Shown piece by piece: positions 1 through 6,405 of a stretch of DNA of 19,915 nucleotides. The position numbers and the translations under genes are program-made. The notes under the pieces are model-generated. The model was not told where the DNA came from and did no database searches. It saw only the letters and a list, made by a program, of their open reading frames with translations. Numbering within the stretch: position 1 is the stretch's first letter; the number at the start of each line of letters is the position of its first letter. The stretch comes from Robinsoniella peoriensis (GTDB lineage: Bacteria; Bacillota; Clostridia; Lachnospirales; Lachnospiraceae): the NCBI RefSeq assembly GCF_042680125.1, contig NZ_JBHTNY010000077.1; one strand, written 5' to 3'.

Positions 1-57
1 CTAGGCTATTTGACACCGAAAGAATATCGCCTTACTAACCTTAAAAAAGTTGTCTAA
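1..57 (+). CDS. IS3-type transposase, C-terminal 18 residues (partial)
   Basis: The plus-strand frame from base 1 reads LGYLTPKEYRLTNLKKVV and then stops. A short motif of the form L-x-x-L/M-T/S-P-x-E/Q-Y/F-R near the C-terminus is typical of the integrase-core (OrfB) transposases of IS3-family elements, just after the last catalytic Glu region. The 5' part is off the window, so no catalytic residue can be seen. Only 18 codons are present, and the family call is an inference from this motif together with the IS end that follows it. Confidence 0.6.
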   Translation, partial: LGYLTPKEYRLTNLKKVV

Positions 58-75
58 ATAAATGTTGACAATCCA
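1..75 (+). mobile_element. Right end of an IS3-type insertion sequence (left copy)
   Basis: The first 75 bases are repeated exactly, in inverted orientation, at the other end of the window. Reading inwards, they hold the 3' end of a transposase reading frame, a TAA stop at 55..57, and a terminus ending in CA at 74..75. The opposite strand of that terminus begins TGGATTGTCAAC, and TG...CA ends are usual for the IS3 family. Base 76 also matches at both ends but belongs to codon 25 of the interrupted recombinase, so the IS edge is placed at 75. The rest of the IS lies outside the window, so family assignment rests on the transposase tail and the TG/CA end only. Confidence 0.7.
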
Positions 76-230
76 TACCTTTTTCTTGGGCCGTAGCTCA
101 TAAAGCACTTTTTGTCTTACCGGCTCTATGGTTTTTACTATTTTCTCCATCTTTTTTCCCTCCTTTCCCAGAAGTTTCTCTTCTGTTAGTAACACACAAT
201 ACCACAAGCTCTTTTATATAGCTAGTGTTT

Positions 231-443
231 TTACACATATACTTTGCTCAGTGACGGAGAGAAGGATTGACGATTGAGTTCATCAATTTGGGCATACTCA
301 ACATCACTGACAATTCCTCTGCGTTTGAGAATATCCAGTAGTTTAATAGACATCTTATATTCTACTTCTTTTTTAGACTGTCCATGATCCATGGAATGCT
401 CTTTGGCAAGCTCTGCTCCAATTTTCATAATATTAAAACTCAT
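231..443 (-). CDS. Small SHOCT-domain protein
   Basis: This encodes 70 residues from the ATG at 443..441, which has GGAGGAG seven bases upstream; an in-frame start 15 bases further upstream lacks such a site. The C-terminal half (KLLDILKRRGIVSDVEYAQI, then DELNRQSFSP) matches the SHOCT pattern, a short helical pair seen at protein C-termini and thought to mediate oligomerisation. Stand-alone SHOCT proteins directly upstream of a serine recombinase are common in Firmicutes ICEs. That context supports a role as an accessory or regulator of the recombinase, but no biochemical role is shown by the sequence. The gap to the recombinase start is 80 bases. Confidence 0.75.
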   Translation of the reverse strand: MSFNIMKIGAELAKEHSMDHGQSKKEVEYKMSIKLLDILKRRGIVSDVEYAQIDELNRQSFSPSLSKVYV

Positions 444-571
444 ATGTAACTCCTCCAATCGTTATTTGTTTTCTTAATATCACAAAAATAGGGACTGCTC
501 ATTTTTCTTTTTGCCGTATTAGCTTTGCTATCAATGGCAAAGGATTAGAGCAATCCCCATGGCTTCTGACA

Positions 572-664
572 TTAAGTCAATTTGTTTGTTGTGCTGTACT
601 CGGACACTACCATCCCCAGCACAAAGGGCGATTTCATAAACCCAAAGCGGTTAACTTTCGTCAT
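572..664 (-). CDS. Putative 30-residue peptide
   Basis: An ATG at 664..662 is preceded by GGGGAGGTGAAAGTCCT, an unusually strong ribosome-binding site for such a short frame. The product begins MTKVNRFGFMKSPFVLGMVV and ends EYSTTNKLT. The centre is moderately hydrophobic but too short for a confident membrane helix. I do not recognise it. It lies between the sigma-factor gene and the SHOCT gene, in a stretch richer in G+C than its surroundings. It could be a small protein, a leader peptide, or a remnant of a longer gene. Confidence 0.35.
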   Translation of the reverse strand: MTKVNRFGFMKSPFVLGMVVSEYSTTNKLT

Positions 665-959
665 AGGACTTTCACCTCCCCGAGGATCTCTCCGGGCTGC
701 CCCCATTGCGTGAGTCTGTGGCTGGACAGAAGTATCATTATAGGCTGATGAGGTTATGGCAAACAATCTACCACGGATTGTTTTAAGGTCGGGAGGGTAC
801 CGCTATGCACCTTATGTTGGCCGTCTTTGATAGAGAACAAAGAAGTCTGAACGAACTGTAAAAAATGTAAGTGACTTCGCATTTCATCTTTTCCCCTACA
901 GGTGGTCTTGGCGCTCCTGCCTATGTTGCTTGTCCGTTTCCGGCTCATCAGCTAATGTA

Positions 960-987
960 TTTATGAAATCGGATATGAAATTGTCAA
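960..987 (-). promoter_or_regulatory. Candidate promoter for the SHOCT/recombinase unit
   Basis: The minus strand carries TTGACA (987..982), a 16-base spacer and CATAAA (965..960). The -35 box is perfect and the -10 box matches the consensus at four of six bases. It points towards the small ORF, the SHOCT gene and the recombinase stub. Confidence 0.35.
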
Positions 988-996
988 GGTACAAGG

Positions 997-1018
997 TCTG
1001 TTTTGAACCCAAAACAGA
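997..1018. repeat. Hairpin downstream of the sigma gene
   Basis: TCTGTTTTG (997..1005) and CAAAACAGA (1010..1018) form a 9-bp stem with a four-base loop. There is no T-run after it on the minus strand, so it is a poor Rho-independent terminator. It may be a protein-binding site or mRNA structure. Confidence 0.4.
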
Positions 1019-1078
1019 TAAGGGAGAATTATCCCTTCACTTACTACCTCACTTCCAAAGCAAAACACAGGGCTATTT

Positions 1079-1573
1079 TTAAAAATATTTTTTTATTTTT
1101 TCTTGTGCTGATTTTATGGCATCCTGCACCGACTGATATTTACAACCCTCAATCTTTGCAATTTGCTCGTAAGTAAACCCCTCAAAGTAGTACAGAATCA
1201 AGCGTCTGCGCTGCGGAGGGGATAAAGTTTTAATCGCTTTTTGTATAGTTTCCGCACAGAGCTTTCTATCAATTGCTTCCTCTACCTCATTGGGTAAAAC
1301 TGTTAACTTTTGATACAAATATTCCTCTGTCAGCTCCGCCCCATCAATATGCCGATCCTGTTCATTTAATTGAGATAAATCTTCAAGTTCAAAGCCGTCA
1401 AAAGTTTCATATAATTCTTGACCAATATAGATTTGCTGCGTAATGCCGCTGGTATTAGGAAAGGTTAAAAAGTAACTTTGCTGTTTTTCGTCATACCCGA
1501 TGGTATAAGGATTGTCCTTGGATTTCCTTCTCTTTGGAAATCTCCTTTTTTCTCGCTCTGCGTTATTTGCCAT
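1079..1573 (-). CDS. Sigma-70-like ICE regulatory factor
   Basis: This encodes 164 residues. The start is the ATG at 1573..1571, with GGAGGA at 1586..1581; an upstream in-frame TTG is less likely. The N-terminus is very basic (NAEREKRRFPKRRKSK). The last ~48 residues form a helix-turn-helix like sigma region 4 (LSPPQRRRLILYYFEGFTYE, followed by QIAKIEGCKYQSVQDAIKSA), which in sigma factors contacts the -35 element. Small sigma-like proteins of this kind sit just upstream of the SHOCT and recombinase genes in many Clostridia ICEs and are presumed to control excision or transfer genes. No region 2 is visible, so it may be a region-4-only regulator. It lies downstream of a 55-codon ORF that contains a terminator (1609..1776), suggesting attenuated expression. 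Confidence 0.8.
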   Translation of the reverse strand: MANNAEREKRRFPKRRKSKDNPYTIGYDEKQQSYFLTFPNTSGITQQIYIGQELYETFDGFELEDLSQLNEQDRHIDGAELTEEYLYQKLTVLPNEVEEAIDRKLCAETIQKAIKTLSPPQRRRLILYYFEGFTYEQIAKIEGCKYQSVQDAIKSAQEKIKKYF

Positions 1574-1608
1574 ATGACTTTCCTCCGTTTTCTGAATTTT
1601 GATTGTTG

Positions 1609-1776
1609 TCAAAATGTCAGAAGCGGAGGGGAACGGCAGTGATAAACACCGTTATTTATAGTTACTATGTATAAACAAAAAGACGCCCCAACTCTGCCTA
1701 TAAGAGTTGGGGCGTCTTTTATCTCTATATGAAATTCTATGTATTGATTGGTAGGTGGTTTATTTGCGTATGACAT
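1609..1776 (-). CDS. 55-residue leader-type ORF containing a terminator
   Basis: An ATG at 1776..1774 follows AAGGAGGTATTCCT, close to the ideal ribosome-binding site. The product starts MSYANKPPTNQYIEFHIEIK and has no recognisable domain. The coding sequence runs straight through a perfect 15-bp-arm hairpin with a T-rich tail (1681..1717) and stops with TGA at 1611..1609, 35 bases before the sigma-factor ATG. The arrangement resembles a leader peptide whose translation could control whether transcription continues into the sigma gene. It might equally be an ordinary terminator that happens to be open in this frame. Confidence 0.45.
   Translation of the reverse strand: MSYANKPPTNQYIEFHIEIKDAPTLIGRVGASFCLYIVTINNGVYHCRSPPLLTF
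1681..1717. terminator. Strong terminator/attenuator upstream of the sigma gene
   Basis: AGACGCCCCAACTCT (1681..1695) and its exact complement (1703..1717) enclose a 7-base loop. On the minus strand it is followed by TTTTGTTTAT and on the plus strand by TTTTATCTC, so it can stop transcription in either direction. It sits inside a small ORF and between the arsenic cargo and the sigma gene. Confidence 0.8.
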
Positions 1777-1876
1777 AGGAATACCTCCTTGTGAGGAGCT
1801 ATTCCTGCCTTTGGCGGTCATCTATTTCGTGGCCGTCATAATTCCTCATTTTATTGAGAAATTGCAAATATATGCA

Positions 1877-1926
1877 AAACGGCAGTGTCGGCAGCTTGAG
1901 GATTCCAAGCACCGGCACTGCCGTTT
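1877..1926 (-). terminator. Terminator for the arsRDAC-type operon
   Basis: AAACGGCAGTG (1877..1887) pairs with CACTGCCGTTT (1916..1926). Inner pairing continues with TCGG/CCGG and GCTTG/CAAGC, giving a long interrupted stem. The minus strand continues TTTTGCATATATTTG, a T-rich tail. It is the most plausible end for transcripts coming from arsC. Confidence 0.6.
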
Positions 1927-2311
1927 ATAACGATTTGGATGAAAAGATAAGATTTCTACTTTATCTTAACTTATAAAAACTACTATTTTATCTATAAAGT
2001 TGAATAATCTGCGTATTATATCTCTAATTATACAATATTCACCATTCAAAAACTTAAATATTATGTCGACAAATATCTACAGTATTACAAATAATTTATA
2101 TAACACTATAAAATAAAGTATTCATAATGTCTTAATCAAAAATCCACAATAAATAAAACTGATATCGCTCTTTTAAAAGCACTGACAGACTGCTATCTTT
2201 CTAAAAAATAGGCAGCAGTCTCTTTGTGAAACTACCACCCTTTTCTATTAAAGGCGGTTTGTCACGCCCTTTTATTTTATCAGTAAACATTCGAAAATTC
2301 TTTTAATCTTA
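1927..2311. other. AT-rich gap downstream of arsC
   Basis: This 385-base stretch has no supportable gene. It is markedly AT-rich and contains an 8-bp-arm hairpin (AGACTGCT 2187..2194 with AGCAGTCT 2214..2221) and a weaker GGCG/CGCC stem near 2250. It probably marks the downstream edge of the arsenic cargo inserted into the ICE backbone. I see no flanking direct repeat that would define the insertion. Confidence 0.5.
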
Positions 2312-2719
2312 CTAACTTAATTGACTTTTTAGCAATTCTATTTTTTCTGCAATGGTTTTAATTGTTCTTACAAAGGTATCATCGTCCTTACCTGTAGGAT
2401 CATCTAAACCCCAATCTTCACGGTGTTTACAGGGGAGAAAAGGACAGGCAACATTACAACCCATTGTGATAACAACATCAACGGGAGGAATATCTTCCAA
2501 TAGTTTTGAACGCTGTGTCTGTTCCATGTCAATGCCATACATTTCTTTCATAAGTCTCACTGCATCCTGATTAATCTGCGGTTTCGTTTCCGTTCCTGCG
2601 GAATAACTCTCAAACACATCACTGGCAAAATGCCTACCAAGTGCTTCAGCAATTTGGCTGCGGCAAGAATTATGCACACAGATAAATGCTACCTTTGGCT
2701 TCTTCACTTCCTTTATCAT
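2312..2719 (-). CDS. arsC: ArsC, low-molecular-weight-phosphatase-type arsenate reductase
   Basis: This 135-residue enzyme would reduce arsenate to arsenite in the cytoplasm so that the efflux system can act. The phosphatase-type loop C-x5-R is residues 14-20 (CVHNSCR). The redox pair expected of the thioredoxin-coupled class lies at Cys88 and Cys92 (GCNVACPFLPC), with an extra Cys97. The WGLDDPTGK motif (103-111), with its conserved Asp-Pro, follows. Length and motifs fit the Staphylococcus pI258-type ArsC rather than the glutaredoxin-type enzyme. Start at ATG 2719, with AAGGAGG upstream, 11 bases after the arsA stop, so it is the last gene of the operon. The thioredoxins of the neighbouring unit are possible electron donors (inference). 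Confidence 0.92.
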   Translation of the reverse strand: MIKEVKKPKVAFICVHNSCRSQIAEALGRHFASDVFESYSAGTETKPQINQDAVRLMKEMYGIDMEQTQRSKLLEDIPPVDVVITMGCNVACPFLPCKHREDWGLDDPTGKDDDTFVRTIKTIAEKIELLKSQLS

Positions 2720-2730
2720 AAAAATCCTCC

Positions 2731-4470
2731 TTATAGCTCTAACAGTTTATCGCCTTTGATTTCTTCACTGCTCCATTTAATTACTGCGAAATTTCCATCT
2801 GAATGGGCAGCAACCTTATTAATCCACTGAATTTCGTTACTTGCTTTGGCCTTAAGCATTTGGTTTGTAGTATCCGTTGCATAGAGTGAGGAATTAATAA
2901 TCCACCACTTACTATGAATGCCAGCACGATGCAAATCTTCTTCTAATCGCATAGCTTCAAAAACAGGGGTTGTTTCAGCGAGTGTTACAATGACAACTTC
3001 TGTTTCATCAGCATTTCGCAACTTCGGCAACAGCTTTTTCACAGACTCGGGCGTGTCACCCATAGTACGCTGTACCTCTTTGTGATAGCTCTGTGTGGAG
3101 TCCAGCAGTAAAAGTGTGTGTCCTGTTGGTGCAGTATCAATAACAACAACTTCTTTTTCTGCACGGTCTACAATATCAGCGAATGCACGAAAAACTGCAA
3201 TCTCCTGCGTACATGGGGAACGCAAATCTTCTTCAATATAAGCAATGTCATCATCACTCATGTTATTTTCTCTCGCTTTTTTCAAAACAGTTTCCTTATA
3301 TTTTTCTAAAACCTCATGCTCATCAATGTGACTCATGGAAATATTGGACTGCTCATCAATGACATTCTTGAGGTGTGCTGCGGGGTCAGTGGTGGTTAAA
3401 TGGACGCTTACACCTTTTTCGGCAAGCCCAAGAGCAATGGCCGCCGCAACCGTGGTCTTTCCGACACCACCTTTACCCATGGTAAAAATAACCTTTTTGC
3501 GAGTATTGTAAACATCGTCAATAACGTCCTTTAAATGGGGAATATAATTACTTGCTATCTTTTCACTTTTAATAAAATAGTGATCCTCGTTTAAAAATGA
3601 ACGGATATTCTCAAGTCCCATAATATTATAGGCTCTCAAGGGGATTTGAACAGCAGGTATCTCCTTTAAACGAACTGGCATATTAGAGAGTGCCTTTTGC
3701 TGTTTATCAAATAACTTCTTTGATACCTCATCATCAGAAGTCAGTAAAATACCGTTTATGATTAACCGTTGGTTGTCAATACCAATCTCTCGCAGTTCGC
3801 TAGATGCACGGGCGGCTTCCTTTAGTGGAGCATTATCGGGTCTGGATACCAACATAAGCGTGGTCATTGTCTTGTCCGCAAGGGTAGAAACCGCCTCCTT
3901 GTAAACTTGTTTTCTGTCCTCCAAGCCAGAAAGCTGACCAAGGCAGGAAGCACCGTGTGTGTTCTCACTAATAAAGTTGCTCCAAGCCGAAGGTAACTGC
4001 AGCATCCGCAGTGTATGACCTGTGGGAGCAGTATCGAAAACAATATGTTCGTATTCCTTAGCAAGGGAATCGTCTGTGATGAAGTTGGAAAATTCGTTAA
4101 AGGCGGCAATCTCTACCGTACAGGAGCCTGAGAGTTGTTCCTCCATATTTTTGAGTACCACATCGGGTAGCTTGCCACGGTAAGGTGCAATCACACTTTC
4201 ACGGTATTCGGCTGCCGACTGAATCGGGTCAAGGTTTGCAACCACTAAATTAGGTACTGCTGTGATTGGAACACCCTTACCATCTAACTCCGTTTCAAAA
4301 ACATCCTGCAAATTAGATGCAGGGTCGGTACTGATAAGCAATACCTTTTTACCGCTGTCGGCAAGGGTGACCGCAGTAGCACAAGCTACTGATGTTTTTC
4401 CTACGCCACCCTTACCGGTGTAAAAAAGATATTTTGTATCTACCTGTTTCTCTGGATTAAACTGTTCCAT
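2731..4470 (-). CDS. arsA: ArsA, arsenite-stimulated ATPase (two fused halves)
   Basis: This 579-residue cytoplasmic ATPase receives As(III) from ArsD and energises arsenite extrusion through the membrane pump. Two homologous halves each carry a deviant Walker A, GKGGVGKT (residues 19-26 and 332-339), and the switch motif DTAPTGHT (146-153 and 445-452). Cysteines at 117, 176 and 420 lie in contexts matching the three metalloid-binding cysteines of the E. coli plasmid protein (113, 172, 422). The ATG at 4470 overlaps the arsD stop (TAATG) with AAAGGAGG upstream; an in-frame start seven codons earlier is less likely. Here the pump partner is Acr3 rather than ArsB, a combination known in other bacteria. 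Confidence 0.95.
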   Translation of the reverse strand: MEQFNPEKQVDTKYLFYTGKGGVGKTSVACATAVTLADSGKKVLLISTDPASNLQDVFETELDGKGVPITAVPNLVVANLDPIQSAAEYRESVIAPYRGKLPDVVLKNMEEQLSGSCTVEIAAFNEFSNFITDDSLAKEYEHIVFDTAPTGHTLRMLQLPSAWSNFISENTHGASCLGQLSGLEDRKQVYKEAVSTLADKTMTTLMLVSRPDNAPLKEAARASSELREIGIDNQRLIINGILLTSDDEVSKKLFDKQQKALSNMPVRLKEIPAVQIPLRAYNIMGLENIRSFLNEDHYFIKSEKIASNYIPHLKDVIDDVYNTRKKVIFTMGKGGVGKTTVAAAIALGLAEKGVSVHLTTTDPAAHLKNVIDEQSNISMSHIDEHEVLEKYKETVLKKARENNMSDDDIAYIEEDLRSPCTQEIAVFRAFADIVDRAEKEVVVIDTAPTGHTLLLLDSTQSYHKEVQRTMGDTPESVKKLLPKLRNADETEVVIVTLAETTPVFEAMRLEEDLHRAGIHSKWWIINSSLYATDTTNQMLKAKASNEIQWINKVAAHSDGNFAVIKWSSEEIKGDKLLEL

Positions 4471-4862
4471 TAGCAGCATCCTCCTTTGCATCCACAGCCT
4501 CGGTTGCCTTGGCTTGGGGTAACTTTTGTTTTTGCGGATTCTACTCCAAGGTAGCTCCTTGGAACATTAAGCAGGCTAATCAACTCATCATTGGTAGGAT
4601 AGCTTCCTTTTTTAACGATCTCGCCATCCAAAACTGTAATTGGAAGCACTTCGACTCCTTCGGCAGACATCATCTTATTCACCATTTGATTTTTAACAAA
4701 CTCTTGTGGTGCATTAGAAAGATTAAACCGAACAACCTCAATGCCGTTCTTTTTTAAACTGCTAATCACAGTGGAAATTCTTAAAAGCTCAGGGTCAACA
4801 GAAACACCGCAAAGACCAGTTGAACAACACATAGCAGGCTCATAAATAAACATTTTTTTCAT
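4470..4862 (-). CDS. arsD: ArsD, arsenite metallochaperone
   Basis: This 130-residue protein binds As(III) and hands it to ArsA; in some systems it is also a weak repressor. The metalloid-transfer cysteines are Cys12, Cys13 and Cys18 (MCCSTGLCG), and the fold-type motif VLPITVLDGEIVKKGSYPT is present. The C-terminus ends CGCKGGCC (123-130), corresponding to the extra vicinal pairs seen in long ArsD proteins. Start at ATG 4862 behind GGAGCG. It overlaps arsA by one base, implying translational coupling. The gap to the upstream MFS gene is 47 bases and includes a small palindrome that may be a secondary regulatory site. Confidence 0.93.
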   Translation of the reverse strand: MKKMFIYEPAMCCSTGLCGVSVDPELLRISTVISSLKKNGIEVVRFNLSNAPQEFVKNQMVNKMMSAEGVEVLPITVLDGEIVKKGSYPTNDELISLLNVPRSYLGVESAKTKVTPSQGNRGCGCKGGCC

Positions 4863-4897
4863 AATAATCGCTCCATTCTAATTTGGTTTATTTTAAT

Positions 4898-4913
4898 TTG
4901 ATTTAAAAATCAA
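4898..4913. promoter_or_regulatory. Palindrome upstream of arsD
   Basis: TTGATTT-AA-AAATCAA forms 7-base arms around a two-base centre and overlaps the stop of the MFS gene. ATCAA/TTGAT half-sites also occur in the palindrome in front of the second arsR (11419..11434), though in the opposite order. It might be an internal operator or promoter for arsDAC. The evidence is pattern only. Confidence 0.3.
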
Positions 4914-6136
4914 GATAAATCGTTACAGCAGTTTTTCAGTGATGGTATCATCATTGAGAACACTGCAAGCAACAAGGTCATGATCCCCGAAATAAGAAAC
5001 CATTTGGGGACGCCGATAATTTCGGCAAAAATACCTGACAGAATAAGTCCCATCGGCATTGCAATCATGCTGATACTGGATGATAATGACAAAACCCTGC
5101 CCAAGTATTCTTGTTTTATTTTCACTTGGAAGATTGCTGTTTGTACTCCTGTAAAAAAAGGAACAGAAATTCCCATAATTGCTGAAAGTAGAATAAATAT
5201 TTTCAGACCTGTGGATGGAAGAAGTCCGGTAAGCAGGACTCCTGCACCATATAAGCTGATTGAACCGGTAATGGCTTTTATTTTGCTTATTTTGTTACCG
5301 AATACACCCAAGAGCAACGACCCTAAAAACATTCCGATAGAAAAGAACACCTCTACCACACTTGACTCTGCAACCCCACCACCAAAATAGGTCATTGTAA
5401 TAAGTGGATAAAGCGTCCCAATCGGAAAATAAATGATTGCGTATAGGGCACTGATTAACATGAGTGCCGTCATTCCTCTTTCGTTCTTTAGAACTCCAAT
5501 GCCTTCTTTCACTTCTTGCATCACATGAGGTGTCTGATATGACCGATTTGTTTTGAATTCAGGAAGTTTTACGATACAAAGCATGAAAACGGCGAACAAT
5601 GCACCCAGCACATCCAATAAAACAATGATGTTCAAGCTCCATATGGAAAACAAAATAGCTGCCAGCGGAGGACTGATAACCATTGCTATTGACTCAAAAG
5701 ACTGTGCAAACCCGGCATATTTGGTAAGCTGCTCTTTTGGCACAATCATAGGTGTGATGGCTTGAAGCGAGGGATAATGAAATGCTGTACCGATGGACCT
5801 TGCAAACAGCACAACCATGATAAGCCAGATTGGGATTTCTCCTACAGCGCCTGCTATAATCAGCGTCACACTAATTGCGGCAATAAACAAGTCGGCTGCA
5901 ATCATAATGCGTTTTCGGTTATATCGGTCAATCAATGCTCCAATAAACATACCGAGGACTGCTTGTGGAAGAAATCCTATTAAGGTTGCGAAAGAGAGAA
6001 TGGCGGCTGATCCTGTTCTTCCGGTCAGATGCCATACAATCGCCATCTGTAAAACAGAGCTGGTCAGCATGGATATCGATTGCCCTGACCATATCACTGC
6101 AAATTTGCATTTCCAATCCTGTGCTTTTGCATCCAA
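4910..6136 (-). CDS. Major facilitator superfamily exporter (EntS-like)
   Basis: This 408-residue polytopic membrane protein has about a dozen hydrophobic segments. The loop motif DRYNRKRIMI (near residues 70-79), between the second and third helices, is the MFS signature. The overall pattern resembles the MFS_3/enterobactin-exporter subgroup, which contains drug and siderophore exporters. The ATG at 6136 follows AAAGGAGC. It sits within the ars operon between the repeat-peptide gene and arsD. Substrate is unknown. MFS proteins linked to ars operons (ArsJ, ArsK and others) export arsenic species, but this sequence is not clearly either of those. Export of a peptide made by the neighbouring small ORF is a speculative alternative. 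Confidence 0.85.
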   Translation of the reverse strand: MDAKAQDWKCKFAVIWSGQSISMLTSSVLQMAIVWHLTGRTGSAAILSFATLIGFLPQAVLGMFIGALIDRYNRKRIMIAADLFIAAISVTLIIAGAVGEIPIWLIMVVLFARSIGTAFHYPSLQAITPMIVPKEQLTKYAGFAQSFESIAMVISPPLAAILFSIWSLNIIVLLDVLGALFAVFMLCIVKLPEFKTNRSYQTPHVMQEVKEGIGVLKNERGMTALMLISALYAIIYFPIGTLYPLITMTYFGGGVAESSVVEVFFSIGMFLGSLLLGVFGNKISKIKAITGSISLYGAGVLLTGLLPSTGLKIFILLSAIMGISVPFFTGVQTAIFQVKIKQEYLGRVLSLSSSISMIAMPMGLILSGIFAEIIGVPKWFLISGIMTLLLAVFSMMIPSLKNCCNDLS

Positions 6137-6171
6137 CGCCGTTGCTCCTTTCGCTGTTCTATCCTAAAGCC

Positions 6172-6369
6172 TTATTTACCAGTAGATATACCGCACATAT
6201 TATTAATGCTGTATTTCTTTGTACTGTCATCTGATACCCCATTCATGTTGGTCAGGCTAAACTCCTTTTGCGGGTCATCTGATACCCCATTCATTTTGGT
6301 CAAGCTAAACTTCTTTTGCGGGTCATCCGATACCCCGTTCATGTTGGTAATGCTTAAATTATTTGTCAT
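6172..6369 (-). CDS. 65-residue peptide of four 16-residue repeats
   Basis: The ATG at 6369 has AAGGAGG upstream; the gene sits 36 bases after acr3 and 35 bases before the MFS gene, in the same direction. After a four-residue leader, the sequence is three full copies of a 16-residue unit, consensus F-S-L-T-N-M-N-G-V-S-D-D-P-Q-K-K. A fourth partial copy has MCGIS in place of MNGVS, giving the only cysteine (Cys59). There is no signal peptide or membrane helix. I do not recognise the family. The regular repeats suggest a multi-core precursor peptide, a repeated metal- or partner-binding element, or a low-complexity small protein. No peptide-modifying enzyme is present in the window. Confidence 0.6.
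   Translation of the reverse strand: MTNNLSITNMNGVSDDPQKKFSLTKMNGVSDDPQKEFSLTNMNGVSDDSTKKYSINNMCGISTGK
6175..6357 (-). repeat. 48-bp in-frame tandem repeats
   Basis: Three complete 48-base units and one truncated unit lie in tandem within the small ORF. On the plus strand each contains the near-identical string ATACCCCATTCATGTTGGT or close variants. The period is an exact multiple of three, so copy number could change by slippage without breaking the frame. Confidence 0.8.
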
Positions 6370-6405
6370 CACAAAAACCTCCTTATTTAATTTGTGAATA
6401 TATTG

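Larger units (their letters stand above)
1..150 (-). pseudogene. Large serine recombinase, N-terminal stub cut by the IS
   Basis: The frame starts at an ATG (150..148) behind an excellent AAAGGAGGG ribosome-binding site. It gives MEKIVKTIEPVRQKVLYELR and then PKKKV. Large serine recombinases of Firmicutes ICEs commonly start this way and continue into the catalytic V-A-A-Y-x-R-V-S motif. Here the recombinase-like sequence ends at Val25 (codon 76..78), exactly where the inserted sequence begins. The frame then runs 24 nonsense codons through the IS to a TAG at 1..3. The catalytic Ser and the rest of the protein are absent, so this copy cannot excise the ICE. The gene follows the SHOCT gene in the same direction, the usual place for the integrase of such elements. 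Confidence 0.75.
665..1078. other. Gap between sigma factor and recombinase module
   Basis: No convincing gene is seen in these 414 bases. They hold a candidate minus-strand promoter (960..987), a 9-bp-arm hairpin (997..1018), and a short C-C-G GAAA C-G-G tetraloop hairpin on the minus strand near 934..943. A 64-codon minus-strand open frame covering 754..948 has no clear ribosome-binding site or recognisable domain. The stretch may be a long structured leader for the SHOCT/recombinase transcript; this is inference only. Confidence 0.4.

Noticed and set aside
934..951. CTGATGAG followed by GAAA on the minus strand, resembling a hammerhead ribozyme core
   Set aside because: The GAAA is the loop of a short CCG-GAAA-CGG hairpin, so no stem II separates the two core segments, and no matching stems I and III were found.
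1748..1930. Plus-strand 60-codon frame over the sigma leader and terminators
   Set aside because: It spans the hairpin at 1877..1926, lacks a ribosome-binding site and is opposite the better-initiated minus-strand leader ORF.
4980..6234. Several plus-strand open frames opposite the MFS gene, including one of 136 codons
   Set aside because: They mirror the strongly supported MFS exporter and have no ribosome-binding sites or recognisable domains.
6175..6357. Tandem 48-base repeats considered as a CRISPR array
   Set aside because: The repeats abut without unique spacers, are in frame and vary at the protein level, so they are intragenic repeats.
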